From Tanypteryx hageni (taxonomy: Eukaryota > Arthropoda > Insecta > Odonata > Petaluridae), in NCBI GenBank assembly GCA_028673005.1, contig CM054118.1:84383855-84447854 (forward strand): DNA of 64,000 nucleotides, given 5' to 3'. A model generated the notes under the pieces. That model searched no databases. It had not been told where the DNA came from and saw only the letters and a program-made list of their open reading frames with translations. Each line of letters starts with the position of its first letter. Position 1 is the first letter of the stretch. Both the position numbers and the translations under genes were made by a program. Below, one piece after another: positions 12,220 to 23,703 of the stretch.

Positions 12220-13342
12220 CGCAATTACTGTCTTTATGTTGACATTCTGTGGATGTCTATAGGACATATCATGGATATCCCAACCAAGCGCAGTATAATA
12301 CATTCTATTCTACTGCCACCTTTTGGCAGCAATCGTAACAACAATTGAAAACAAACAAGATGGCTGGCAATTTTGAATCTCATACTGATAGGTGCATTTC
12401 TTATTGCGTATTAAATGTGTTTACTTTGGTGTTAAATTTTTCTAACATTTGGTAAACATAATTGATACACTAAAACACTTTTATTCGCATTTTATGAGTT
12501 GGAATGACCATTAAAATTTCAATAATAACACGTTTATTTTTTATGTACACTATTCTGTACATAAGGTCTCAACTGTAGCGTTGTAGTAAATATAAAACAC
12601 GGTTAAGTGCAGTTAAAATGTGATACTAAACTACTTCTTATTCATTTAAAATGGTTTAAATACGCTTTATGCTTAAAATATAGGCTAAGGCGCATTGGAT
12701 GATTATTGAAATACTAAAGTAGGAATCTTTTCTTCTATGATCAATGGATCAGAGATTTTGTTCAATAGGATCCTGAATGTAGTTAATTGAAAGTACGGAA
12801 CTGCCAGATATGCGTGCAGATTGGAAAAGAACTAATTCCATTATAAATTAGGATATTCATATAAAACATTCTATCGCAATATGGATGGCTTTTGGAAAAT
12901 ATTGATATGATATCGTAATGGCCCGGGCGTACTCCATCTATTTTGTCACATCTTTTCGGCTCTCACGCTTTTCTATCACGGCCCAATTTTGCGTAAATGG
13001 CCTAGTATCTTAACACCCGACAATACCGGCTGGACGTTGCGGATTTTTCCATTCTCTATTCTAAATTCAATACGCAAATTGATCATTAACGCCCTGTGAG
13101 CAAACACCCCATGATTCGCGATCACGTGAATCCGACGTGTGGAAACCGTTTCAAAACCACACCGAATCACGTAAACGCCTATTATACATTCTCTTGCAAG
13201 TGTATCATATCCGAATTACGCATTTTTGCTGCCCTCGACTGACTATCGGAAAGTTCTGGAAGCTCAAAAAGGTACGCAATAGGCGATTTATCTACGAGGT
13301 CGACGCCGCTTGAGGCCGACGCCGTTAAAACCGCTTAAACTT
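12220..13342. other. Unassigned DNA, no gene
   Basis: No gene, RNA or element end recognised. GGATATCC-like words recur near 11,300-11,410 and 12,250-12,290 without forming a clear repeat unit. Confidence 0.4.
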
Positions 13343-13669
13343 GAAGAAACGCGGCGAAGCGAAGCGCGGCGAAGAGAAGACAGCGACTCACACTTACAAG
13401 AAGGAAGTCGAAGATCTGGAGGATTCCTATTACGAATGCGCCCGAACCTGCACGATGATTCCCGATCTCCAGTGATTACCCTTCACAGTGATCGCACAAA
13501 ACTTCGCCTCGTGACGTAAGGCGAAGCGAAGAAATTTTCTCCCCAAGCAATTCTTTTCGCTTCTCCTTGCTTCCGTTCCATTCGCCGTATCTAAGTGTGA
13601 GCGGGTCCATTTAACTCTTCGGTAAGAATATTTTTCTTGTAGCCGCGCTTCGCTTCGCCGCGTTTCTTC
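13343..13669. repeat. Fold-back element with 28-bp perfect inverted repeats
   Basis: The 28 bases at 13,343-13,370 (starting GAAGAAACGCGGCGAAGCG) recur exactly inverted at 13,642-13,669. A nested pair, CTCACACTTA (13,387-13,396) and TAAGTGTGAG (13,592-13,601), lies inside in the same inverted order. The words GAAGCG and CTTCGC are repeated internally. There is no coding potential. This looks like a fold-back or MITE-type element; the true ends and target duplication are not clear. Confidence 0.65.
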
Positions 13670-13827
13670 CATTTGTGAGCGGACCTTTTTTTATCCATGG
13701 GATGTATTGTGCTATAATATTATAATATATAATAATATTATAATAATATTATATCTGGGTAGGCTTTAGTATTTATGTTACGGGAAAATCCCGAAATTGG
13801 GAAAAATCTAGAATTGCCCAAATAGAA

Positions 13828-13869
13828 CGGGAAATTCCCGAAGTAGAGTTTAACTTCGGGATTTTCCCG
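13828..13869. repeat. Imperfect palindrome
   Basis: A 17-bp arm CGGGAAATTCCCGAAGT pairs with 13,853-13,869 with one mismatch around an 8-base loop. The arms are themselves built of CGGGAAA/TTTCCCG words that recur nearby at 13,780-13,800. Confidence 0.7.
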
Positions 13870-14260
13870 GGCATAGCGCGAAATGCCCATATGTGTGTGG
13901 TTAGATCTAGGTACGCCCGGACAAATTTCCAAATCTATAGTAGATTCGGGTTTAGGATAATTCGACGCGACCGTTTCGAAGAGGGACAATTCGACACGAA
14001 CGTGTCGGCACGGGACGATTCGGCGCCGAGACTATTTGGCGGCGGGAGAGGTCTGCGCCAGTAGAATTACGCTCGGCACAGTACCAACATGATTTGACGG
14101 GAATGGTGTATAATAAAAAGATATTACAACTATTAGTGAATTTGGTTAAGTTGTTTAACTACTGATACGGTAATATTTCAAGGAAATGGCGGTATTTAAA
14201 AAAATACTTTTAAATTAAAATGCACGGAAAGGGTTAAACATATTGGTACTCCCCAACAAC

Positions 14261-14505
14261 TTAACCCAACCTGGAAGAGAAAAATGGAACGAAGCCAACC
14301 CCAACCACTTAACCCAACCCGGGGGAGGAAAATAAAACGAACAAAACCCCCAAATACACAAGAGATTATGGAGGAAGTAATGGAACGAACCAAAATCCCA
14401 AACCACATAACCCAACCCAGGAAAGGACATTGGAACTAATAAAACTCCCAAACACATTACCCAACCCGAGGGAGAAAAATGGAACGAACAAAATCAAAAA
14501 CCAAA
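14261..14505. repeat. Minisatellite, about 49-bp unit, about 5 copies
   Basis: The word TAACCCAACC or a close variant recurs at 14,262, 14,310, 14,408 and 14,458, spaced 48, 98 and 50 bp, implying a 49-bp period with one degenerate unit. Each unit also carries a variant of AAATGGAACGAACAAAA. It ends directly before a hammerhead-like hairpin. Confidence 0.7.
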
Positions 14506-14509
14506 GTTC

Positions 14510-14600
14510 ACCCTTGAAGATGCCCACATAGTGGGCGAAATGCATCGGGTTTATAATAAACTTTTATGGCTAAAGGAGTTGTTCCACCGATGATAAATCG
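14510..14600 (+). repeat. Hammerhead-like hairpin and element tail
   Basis: TTGAAGA (14,514-14,520) is followed after one base by a perfect 6-bp stem GCCCAC/GTGGGC with an ATA loop, then GAAA (14,537-14,540) and the near self-complementary ATGCAT. The order is that of a hammerhead core, but position C3 is T and an extra base precedes stem II. Such motifs occur in the terminal repeats of Penelope-like elements. Confidence 0.45.
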
Positions 14601-14840
14601 AGCCATCGCGTAAGACGAGTGATTTAGTCATTTATTTATTTTTAAAAATTATTTCCTTTTAGTTGTTTATTTTTATAATGTCATTATTTTGGCAACAGTT
14701 ATCACATTATCTGTACTATATAACTTTAGATATCCTTTTCTTTATTTATATTGTTGAAGCGAATCTGAGCAAATTACAAGCGTCCATTAAAGTAACGAGA
14801 TTAAACAACCTATTGTCATAGTTCGTCGTGTAATAGATGT

Positions 14841-14990
14841 CTCATTATTTTAATGTGGCTTTGTATTGATACGAGCATTCCTACGTTTTTTGAAGGGATA
14901 TTTTTGCTAATAATTCTCATAATTTTAATGTGGCTTTGTATTGATACGAGCATTCCTACGTTTTTTGAAGGGATATTTTTGCTAATAATT
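14841..14990. repeat. 75-bp direct tandem duplication
   Basis: 14,841-14,915 is repeated at 14,916-14,990 with one substitution in the stretch I compared. The near identity implies a recent event. Confidence 0.9.
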
Positions 14991-14999
14991 GTTCGTTTT

Positions 15000-15512
15000 T
15001 ATTAATGGTAATTATTATTTGATATTGAGTTTTTATTTATCTAAAAATCTTTTTATCTTTATTTATTTTAAGATTATTCGGAAAATTGTTTTCTCTATCA
15101 AAAGGCCATTGAAAACCTCGTTTGTGATAAACAATTTCACTGCTACTAGTATCTAAAGCTGAATTACTCTGAACTCGCAGTATATTTTCGTTGATTTTAA
15201 ACAACATGAATGAATAAGTAAGTATTATCATTAATGAAAAAAAGAACCATCAAGCTTCTTACTACTTATATACCAAACATTCTTACGTTTGCCATTGATT
15301 TCTATACTATCAGTTATCATAATTATATTATAGAGTTCATTCATATTAACGTATTAACCATATAAAAGTTGCTTATAAAAATTCATTTTTACAAGCTTAT
15401 TTATTTTCTTTTTCACTTGACTATCCTTAAGAAATAGACAGTTGGTTCATACATATTAGCATATAAACAGTAACATCTATTAAATTCGTATATGTATGTG
15501 TTTATATGTATG

Positions 15513-15518
<6 letters not shown>
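15000..15518. other. Unassigned AT-rich DNA
   Basis: No gene or element recognised. Confidence 0.4.

Positions 15519-15550
<32 letters not shown>
15519..15550. repeat. (AC)n microsatellite
   Basis: A run of CA dinucleotides with one interruption by G. Confidence 0.85.
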
Positions 15551-15552
<2 letters not shown>

Positions 15553-15602
15553 TGTAAAATATGTCAGAAAGACATTTTACATTAATTTTAATTTTTTAAA
15601 TC

Positions 15603-15770
15603 TGATAATGCTCTATTACTTTGTTTTCCAATTTTTCTATGAATTTCAATGGTATTTATGGTATGAGAAATCCATGGAATAATTAATTTCCTGTAAATAT
15701 ATGTAATCAATTCGGGACGTCAACTTTAAGAAACCTGCCTGCATTAGTCCTAGTTTGGACTTCTTGTTTT
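15603..15770. repeat. Dispersed repeat family D (copy 1)
   Basis: This matches 23,704-23,905. Shared words are TGATAATGCTCT, ATCAATTC(G/A)GGACG and GCATTAGTCCT(A/G)GTTTG. It is non-coding and of unknown class. Confidence 0.7.
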
Positions 15771-15954
15771 ATTTCCATGCTCTCTCAATAACTGTCACTC
15801 ACCATTCCCTCCGCTCTTATTTACAGCTTCCTAACCCTTTCCTTCTTTCTCCCTGACCACAACCGTGTCCTCTTTCGTATACTGAAAGAGAGAGAGGGAG
15901 AGACTTGTAATTCCTCTCTTTCTTTCCACTTTGGCTTCTCCTTCACGTACCTCT

Positions 15955-16145
15955 CATTCTCTCCCTCTCACTCCCCCCCACTCACTCACTCCCTCTCACT
16001 CCCTCCCTCTTATTCCCTCCCTCTCACTCCCTCCCTCTCACTCCCCCCCTCTCTCTCACTCACTCACTCCCTCCTTCTCATTCCCTCCCTATCACTCCCA
16101 CTCCCTCCCTCTCACTCCCACTCTCTCCCTCCCACTCTCCATCCC
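15955..16145. repeat. Polypyrimidine tract (CTCCCTCTCACTC)n
   Basis: Almost pure C/T on the plus strand in irregular CTCCCTCTCACT units. The open frame across it is low-complexity serine, leucine and proline and is not a gene. Confidence 0.85.
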
Positions 16146-17280
16146 ACCTCCAGCCGTCGTTCCTTCGGTCTTCTTGAGAACGCGGGGTCAAGGGGAGGCA
16201 ACCTTTCGAGAGGAGGGCGCCGACCGCAGAGACCTATGGCGGCGGTGGCCGAGAGGCGAAACACTCAACACACTCGACCGCTTCGCCGTGGATATTTTCG
16301 GAGTTTGGCATTCAAATGTTTTCCGGCGGATTCGGTCTGTATTAATAAACTGGATTAAATTATTCGCGGGAAATCGCGCGAGCTATAATCCGAATTGGGC
16401 GGCTCCGGTGCCGCCTGTCAATTGTTATGCAAAAGCGACGGCGATTAAACTGATTGCTATTTCATTACCGCGTGAAAGGTGAGCGGTGCCTTGCTCAGGC
16501 GTGGGCAGCACTTATCCTTCGATTCGAAAAATCCTTTGCGAAGCAAGCCACGTAATTAATGATACGATCACGCATACATGAGCGAAAATTCACGTGCAAA
16601 ACAGATCAAATATCCTGCTCGATTGAAATTTGCTTTAGTCACGTAATGGAAGGAGCCATTGCCAGTTTAATACGTTGAGTGGTAAAATGAAATGTTGCAT
16701 TATAATTTCAAAATTCATGAATAAGGTCAGCCTCGTACGATTCGTCTGCCCTCTATTAAGATACGGCAACAGAGAGCATTCAGCTTGGCTCGTAAAAACA
16801 GAAACGCGTTACCAGACTGAAGGTCAGATTAAAAATGAAGGCCGTTATTAATTTCAAAATTAGAAATCATTATCATTGGAGAAATATAACTTAAATATAA
16901 AAAAACGCCTCTGACATTACTTGAGAGCTCTGAAATCCTACGCGATTGATTCGAGAAACCGAATGTACTTCAAAAACCACACTTAAACCTCAGCATAATT
17001 ATTCGCAATTTCTTTCCTCATTCTCGCGTTTGATCGAATTCAACGCCGAGTAACAAGCGAGGCCATGTGCCGACGCGCCCAGCTGAAAGGATGTCTCGGA
17101 GAGGACGCGCCGACCTCTCCGGATCCACGTCTCAAACGAGCTCTCGAGGTGATGGGGTCTCGGACTAGAGGGACCAAGTGGGAGGGCGAGGGGGAGTGAA
17201 GGGGGGAGGAGAGAGAAAGATTTAAAGGGAAGAAGGTTAGCGGAATGTTTCTTAGTGGAGGAGAACACACACACTATCTC
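16146..17280. other. Non-repetitive, CpG-containing block, no assigned gene
   Basis: 16,150-16,490 is complex and CpG-containing, with an open frame that ends near 16,482 at a GTGAGC splice-donor-like site. It matches no protein I recognise. The rest is unassigned. A (CT)n run lies at 17,276-17,300. Confidence 0.35.
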
Positions 17281-17569
17281 TCTCTCTCTCTCTCTCTCTA
17301 GTCACTAAGGGCCCTCACAGATGCGAGGGAGGAACACTAAGGCTGTCCCTAACAAACCCCTCGACCTTCCTTCCTCGCAATCTTAAGACGCCCGTCCTTC
17401 CCTTCGATCCCTGAGCACCCAGCGCCGCCATCACACTCCCACCGACGCCCCCCGCCACCCCTTAACGGTGCTAACCCTCCACGTCTCGCCCTCTGCCTCC
17501 TCACTACCGCATCTCCTCTGGGATACTCCCTACGTTCTCTCCGGTCTCCTTCCACCGGAACCTTTAAAT

Positions 17570-17940
17570 TCTCTCCATCCCACCTCCCACTCCCCCTCCC
17601 TCAATCTCCTCCCCCTCCCTCACTCTCCTCTCCCTCCCTCATTCCCCTCCCCCTCCCTCACTCTCCTCCCCCTCCCTCTCCTCCCCCTCCCTCATTCTCC
17701 TCCCCCTCCCTCTCCTCCCCCTCCCTCATTCTCCTCCCCGTCTCTCACTCTCCCCCCACTCCCTCACTCTCCTCCCCCTCCCTCCCCCTCCCTCACTCTC
17801 CTCTCCCTCCCTCACTTTCCCCCACACTATCTGGCGTTCCAATTCTCCCCCTCCCTCCTATCCCTCCCCCGCCTCTTTTTCACCCTCTACTCTTTCTCCC
17901 TCGGTCTCCTATGCCTCTCTCTCTCCTCTTCCTCCTTTAA
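17570..17940. repeat. Polypyrimidine tract (CTCCCCCTCCCTCATT)n
   Basis: Irregular tandem units of CTCCTCCCCCTCCCTCA type, almost entirely C/T on the plus strand. Open frames here are artefacts. Confidence 0.85.
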
Positions 17941-18549
17941 TATCCGTCATCTGCATCACCTTGTATCATTTTTATCCAGAAGAGGCTGTTTATCATCGAT
18001 TCACAATTTATTCCAAGAGTCAATATGAGAATATTTCTTCCTTTTAAAAATTCGGCGTATAATTATAGCTATTGCAATTTAGCTGGGTGGACGGATGGAA
18101 ATCGTGTTGTCTTCCATGAAAATTAAATCAGATGCTGTTTACCGTCTAGTGATTTATGCTTCTTTAATATAAAAGTATGAGGTATTTACGATGCGCTGCA
18201 GGTGACATGGATTTAGTTGTGTGATGTCACCAACAGACCTTCCAACAGGTCCATGCCATCCCCTAGCATCAAACTTAACGTTCGCGATGTAATTGTCAAT
18301 AGAAGTTAAGAGTGGGTCACTGTTGTCCAATCTATGAGTTAGAATGAAAATTTGAATGTGATTTTTCTGTTACTGCTCTACTATTCAGTACTTATTGTAA
18401 AATTCATTTTCAGGAAATGAAAAATAACATTCGAATTGCATGTAATACCTACGCGTCACATGTAACGATTACTGCGAGGAACAATTGAGGTCATATAAAA
18501 AGTTGCAGTAAATAATCTTATCTCAGAGGTCACCTAGTCTCTCATTCAG
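17941..18549. other. Unassigned DNA
   Basis: No gene or element recognised. Confidence 0.4.
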
Positions 18550-18770
18550 ATGGAGGGCGCTTGTCCCGAGATTTATTTATTCAATAATTCCACATACAGC
18601 TTTTGTAGCCATTTTACAGTGGAATATGTTAACAATAACAATAGACTAACACATACATCCATGCCCTAGGTGGAGAAAAACCCACCTAGGCGGGATTCGA
18701 ACCCGCGACCTTCGGATTGCCAGTTGAGGACGTTACCCCGCCGACACCGAGACCGACATCAACCGAGGGA
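18550..18770 (-). mobile_element. tRNA-derived SINE (family 2)
   Basis: On the minus strand the B box GGTTCGAATCC lies at 18,703-18,693, preceded by a degenerate A-box region near 18,733-18,746. The head reads like a tRNA (AATCCGAAGGTCGCGGGTTC). A palindromic CCACCTAGG/CCTAGGTGG pair lies just after the B box. The body ends in an AATAAATAAAT tail near 18,575. Its body differs from the SINE at 7.5 kb, so it is a second family. Confidence 0.75.
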
Positions 18771-19561
18771 ATGAAAAGTCTCCTTCGCCGCAATATAGCG
18801 CTCGCCATATAAATTGAGTCGCGGAAACCGTAAGTTGTAAAATACGCGTAAGGAAACGTCATCCGATGCAGTGTCGCTCTTCTGTCGCGGTTAGATTGAC
18901 CCCGCGCTACAAATTGCATAGCAACGGCCGATGTGAACGTGTGAATAAGTCATCTACTGACACGAGTGGAATTCCCTATTGCTGTGATTTAAAATATTTC
19001 AATAAATTTCAGCTTACATTTTCGTAAACTACACATTTCTCAACTCTCAAAATATTAAAAGTAAATGAATTTCTCTCATTCGGAATTATTCGATTTTATG
19101 TTCTAAACATCCGTCAAACGTAAAAACTCTTCATTTTTACTATGATCGATTTTGTAAACCGAACGGTATGCATTAAAAACCACATCAATGGAATTTTTAC
19201 ATAACATTTCATCTTCCCGTGCTTTACTTTATCATGTCCTTATCCTAAAGACATAAAATTATTAATTAGGTAGTTTGTACAGTAACGGTACAGTCATTAT
19301 ATACAAAACACCAGTGGTACAGAAAATTCTATAGACCTTAACGTATCCTGTGCCGAGCTTGCCGGATTAAAGAGGTTCAACTGAATTATGGTTTCAAAAG
19401 AATAGTTAAAACTAACAAAATTATTCAAAGAAAACCGTTAATTTAAAATTACTTTAGTGTTTTATACATAAATAGTAAAATATAGTTTTTTCTTATTTCA
19501 TGTTTATCAACTCCAAGATGTGCTCATCGGCTATTCTACCGATTATTTACATTCTCCGTAT
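18771..19561. other. Unassigned AT-rich DNA
   Basis: No gene or element recognised. Confidence 0.4.
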
Positions 19562-20006
19562 GCATAGTATAGGGGAAAGTATTGTTTTCATGAAAAAATC
19601 GAGTTCGAGATTTCAACGGAAATCCACGTTTTGAGGTCAGCTTAAAACATTTTGACCATTTTCTCGATGATGTCTGTGTGTATGTGTGCGAGTCTGTGTA
19701 TTTGGTAGCATCATTCTGGGTGCGCTAACTCAAAAACTATTAATCAGGTCAACGCAAAATTTTATATTTAACATTTTTATGAAAGTCAAAAGAACTGATT
19801 AGTTATTCGTAAAAAATCGGTATACCGAAAGTGGGTGTTTACTCGTCACTTATCTGTTATTTTGAAATGTTTGCTTTAATATTTAATAAATGCATCGGAA
19901 TACATGTTGTAGGAAATATAATTTTCTACAGCTTTTGTTTGAAACATTTTCCCATATAATGCATTGTTTAAGAGATAACATAAAAACTAAATAATGGGTG
20001 TTTCAA

Positions 20007-20010
<4 letters not shown>

Positions 20011-20085
<75 letters not shown>
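20011..20085. repeat. (TA)n microsatellite inside mariner element
   Basis: 75 bp of TA, just inside the left terminal repeat. Confidence 0.9.
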
Positions 20086-20089
<4 letters not shown>

Positions 20090-20199
20090 TTAAAAATATA
20101 TATTTCGTGAATCAAATTTACAATTTGCACAGTTTTTCTTTAATTTTATTTCAAAATAAATTAATTATTTTAACAATGTTTGTTTATTTACAAATACCC

Positions 20200-21238
20200 A
20201 TGGAAACGATGGAGAACATGCAGATGAGTTTCAATGAGAGAAAGTTAATTCTAAAATGGTATTGGAAATTAGAAAACGTCACAGACGTTCAGCGTGCATG
20301 GGAAAGAAAATATGGAACTAAAGCACCAACTCGTCTAGCGATTACCCGACTGCGTGATAAATTTGAGGAACATGGAACTGTGAACAATATCAACAAGACA
20401 TGCTGTGGGCGGAAAGGAACGTCAAGAAGTATCGAAAATGTTGAAGAGATGCAATTACCCGCTCCCCAAGGAAGTCTACAAGGCAGTGTTCACGTGAGCT
20501 ACAATTGAGCCATACAAGTGTTTTTAGAATCCTAAAGCACATAAAATTGAAGGCATTTATACTTCGATTATTGCATTCAATCCAAGAAGATGATCCAGAT
20601 TGACGAACACAATTTTGTGGGTGGTACATTCGAAAAAATGGTGGAATCGATGGTTTTAAAGATTCAATTGTATGGACAGACGAAGCCATGTTCAAGCTGA
20701 ATGGCCATGTGAATCGTCATAACTGCGTTTACTAGGCAGGTAAAAATCCACACTTCACATTGGAGAAAGATGTCAATCTACCAGGTTTTACTGAGTGGAT
20801 GTGACTCTCCTCTCGTGGAATAATCGGACCTAACAAATTCAATGGCACTGTTAATGGAGAAATTTACCTTGATATGTTAAAAAATTATGCAGTAACTAAT
20901 ATCAGAAACAGGTTTCCGGATAGATTGGTGTATTTTCAACATGATGGTGCGCCCCCACATTTTCATACAACTGTGCAGGAGTACCTGAACAATGAATTGC
21001 TTTTGAATACCCTCCAAGGTCTCCAAACCTCATTCCTTTAGATTTTTTTGCATGGGGATACTTTAAAGATAAAGTTTGCGGTCAGAAACTTCAAACATTG
21101 GAGGATCTTTGGATGACAATGCAGCAAGAAGCACACAGAATTTCTACTGACTTGTGCACTGTAGTAAGTAATTCTGTTCAAGAGAAATGTCGCTTATGTA
21201 TCAGTGCTGGTGGTGGACATTTTGAACATCTTACTTGA
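20200..21238 (+). pseudogene. Mariner-like transposase pseudogene (DUF4817-type HTH plus DDE_3)
   Basis: This would cut and paste the element using a DDD active site. From the ATG at 20,200 the first helix-turn-helix reads NERKLILKWYWKLENVTDVQ and TRLAITRLRDKFEEHGTV, typical of the DUF4817-type N-terminus. A frameshift near 20,470 leads into the second helix-turn-helix, RELQLSHTSVFRILK. Catalytic motifs remain visible: VWTDEA (first Asp), YFQHDGAPPHF (second Asp) and, after another frameshift near 21,000, PPRSPNLIPLDFFAWG (third Asp). The end reads CISAGGGHFEHL before TGA at 21,236-21,238. In-frame stops at 20,601, 20,733 and 20,802 plus at least two frameshifts make it inactive. Length is normal for the family, so decay was by point changes rather than deletion. 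Confidence 0.85.
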
Positions 21239-21640
21239 GTTTTGTTCATTGCAAACGTTATTATGCATTTAAGCTTTAAAATAAAAGAAAAATTGTGCAA
21301 TTTGTACATTTGGTTCAGAAAATATAAATTTTAAAATTGTTTATACCTAATTTTGAAACAGCCTGTATTTTAGCTGCCTCCACCACGCCACCTACCTACG
21401 ACTATTGTTAACAATGGACGCTTAGTTACATCTTAGAAACGCTCCTTTTTCTTTTCTTAATTGTTGGAGCTTTGTGGCTAAATCCAACATGAGAAGGCTA
21501 TTGTTTGAGTTTATTTCTGTTCTTTGTAAAGTCTAAAATTTTCTCGCAGTTTCTTAAAATATTTATTATTATGTAACCTATTTGGAATTTTTAGAAATAT
21601 TACAAATATGGAAAAAGACATATGGTGGCCAAATCAGATT

Positions 21641-21959
21641 TTTCTATTATACAGAAATACATTTTCCCGTCATTTTTTAATATCTTCCAAAATACGCCCA
21701 TGTTCTTTAAATTAGGTAAACTAGAGCATGTTTTAGAAACGCATTTCTTGGGGCATAAAATCCTCTCCGCTCGTCTTACACCCGTAAGACTCGACTGCCA
21801 ACCTACTAATCCAATTCCCTGACCCTTTCTATTCTCTTTCTTTCACACCTTAACGTTACATCTGCTCCTTTATTAAAAAGAGCGGCTTCCGCACCGATCC
21901 AACTAAAAGTCTTCTCGCGAAAACAAGCGACACTGGACGTCTACAACTCCACTTCCTAC
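21641..21959. other. Unassigned DNA
   Basis: No gene or element recognised. Confidence 0.4.
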
Positions 21960-22400
21960 GAGCACTCCACTGCCCTCCCCTCCTCATCTTTTGCCCACTC
22001 CCCTCCTCCCCTTTCGCCCACTCATCTCCCTTCCCCTCCTCTTTCGCCCACTCTTCTCCCCCTCCTCCTCTTTCGCCCACTCCCCTCCCTTCTCCTCCTC
22101 TTTCGCCAACTCCCCTCCCAACCCCTCCTCCTCTTTCGCCCACTCCTTCCTTTCCCCTCCTTCTCTTTCGCCCACTCCCCTCCCTTCCCCTCCTCTTTCG
22201 TCCTCCTCACTTCCTTCCCCTCCTCTTTCGCCAACTTCCCTCCCAACCCTCCTCTTTCGCCTACTCATCTCCCTTCCCCTCCTCCTTCGCCCACTCTTCT
22301 CCATTCCCCTCCTCCTCTTTCGCCCACTCCCTCCTCTCTCCACCTCTTTCGTTCACTCTTCTCCCTTCCCCTCCTCCTCTTTCGCCCACTCCCCTCCACA
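21960..22400. repeat. Minisatellite, (TCCTCTTTCGCCCACTCCCC)-type units
   Basis: About 20-30-bp units containing CTCTTTCGCCCACTC are repeated with variable CCTCC spacers. Long frames on both strands here are low-complexity artefacts. Confidence 0.85.
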
Positions 22401-23703
22401 CCCCATACACATTTCTAAGCTTCTCTACCTGCTACACACTCCTGTGAGAGCTATCTTCAACCAGTTTCTGAATCCTTTTTAGGAAGTTCCACCCTCCCTC
22501 TTAACCCTTATACAGTAGCGCCATCTCGCGCGGGTCCACCCTTTGCCCTCCAACCCCCCTCCCACTCCTTCCCACAAATCCTCATCCCTCTTTCGTTTCC
22601 TCTTCTCCACCATCACAAAACACCACGAAAGCCCAACATACCAAATTAGAGATCCCTCGCTGCAAGACCACCAAAATCCCGCAAACCCTCCCTCCAGACT
22701 CTTCCTCCCCCGCCATTCTCTCTCTCTCCTCCCCCGCCATCTTCCCCCTATCCCCGTCCATTCTCCCTCTTCTCTCACCAGCTTTCGCACATCTGCTCCT
22801 CGAAGACCTCTTTCCCTCAATCCAACCGACATAATCTCGCCATTTTTTCACTTTATTCTCCTGTTTCTCATGTACCGATTCTAGCTCATAATTACGCACC
22901 TGTAACCATTTCATGTGCACTCTGGAATAATTCATTGAAATCATTTTTGGCTCAATACCGTACCAAACTACTGTCAAAGAATGAGCGAACAATGTTCACG
23001 GATTTGAGATTACCGATACAAATTTTATTAATTCTTAGAAGTGAAGAGTAAGATTTCCGCGATTCGTGTGAGAAGATTGCGCACTCGCGGTTCGCCTACT
23101 AATCTATCGAAGAATCCCGCAGCAGTGACTAGCATTAACCCATCTGTTTGTAATTTTTTTCTAACTGTACGAAGAAATCTTCGCTCATACTAATGCCACC
23201 ACCCTTGCTCGAACTTTATAAGATTTCAAAAACTCACACACCAAGTGGCATCAATTAGGCAAAGGAAAAAAAGCCTTATGAAATAGTCCTATGCGTATGT
23301 GTCCCGTGTTAACAACTTATACATCAATGGACCGATTTTCATGAAACTTGGTATGAAGCTCGTGCTGCCAGGGCCCACCTCCGGGATATATTTTATAAGG
23401 CGAAAATTAAAGTCCAGTGTTCGATTTCAGGAACTGTTTTTCCTTATTTGTTTTGCATAGGAAGACTCAAAACCATCGTGCAGGGATGTTTTCTTTAATA
23501 CTTTAAAATATTTTAAAATTGTCATATCGGAGCGAGGTTTGTACTGTCCTAAAGGGAAAAGAATGAACATTCTAATTCTTATCACAGAATTTTGATAATT
23601 AATCTTATATTTATGAATTTTTACTAAAACACGGCGTTTTAGCGTTTTAAATCGCATTTTATCGGATTGTTGCCATGTTAACATTACTTTTAGTATTTTA
23701 AAC
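22401..23703. other. Unassigned DNA with C/T-rich patches
   Basis: 22,490-22,860 is C/T-rich. 23,290-23,420 contains GACCGATTTTCATGAAACTTGG, a word common in arthropod non-autonomous repeats, but no element ends were found. Confidence 0.4.

Larger units (their letters stand above)
19994..21365 (+). mobile_element. Mariner-like DNA transposon (dead) in family A repeat
   Basis: Terminal inverted repeats ATGGGTGTTTCAAATTT (left) and CAGGCTGTTTCAAAATT (right, inverted) agree at 13 of 17 positions. TA sits directly outside at 19,992 and 21,366, as expected for mariner target-site duplication. The interior holds a broken transposase gene and a long (TA)n run just inside the left end. Confidence 0.85.
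19562..21640. repeat. Dispersed repeat family A (copy 2), interrupted by a mariner element
   Basis: The left part (19,562-19,990) and right part (21,368-21,640) together align with the single block at 11,533-12,219. The 1.4 kb between them is a mariner-like element. Confidence 0.8.

Noticed and set aside
15931..16482. Plus-strand 183-residue frame
   Set aside because: First half is CT tract; second half is unrecognised and not enough to call an exon.
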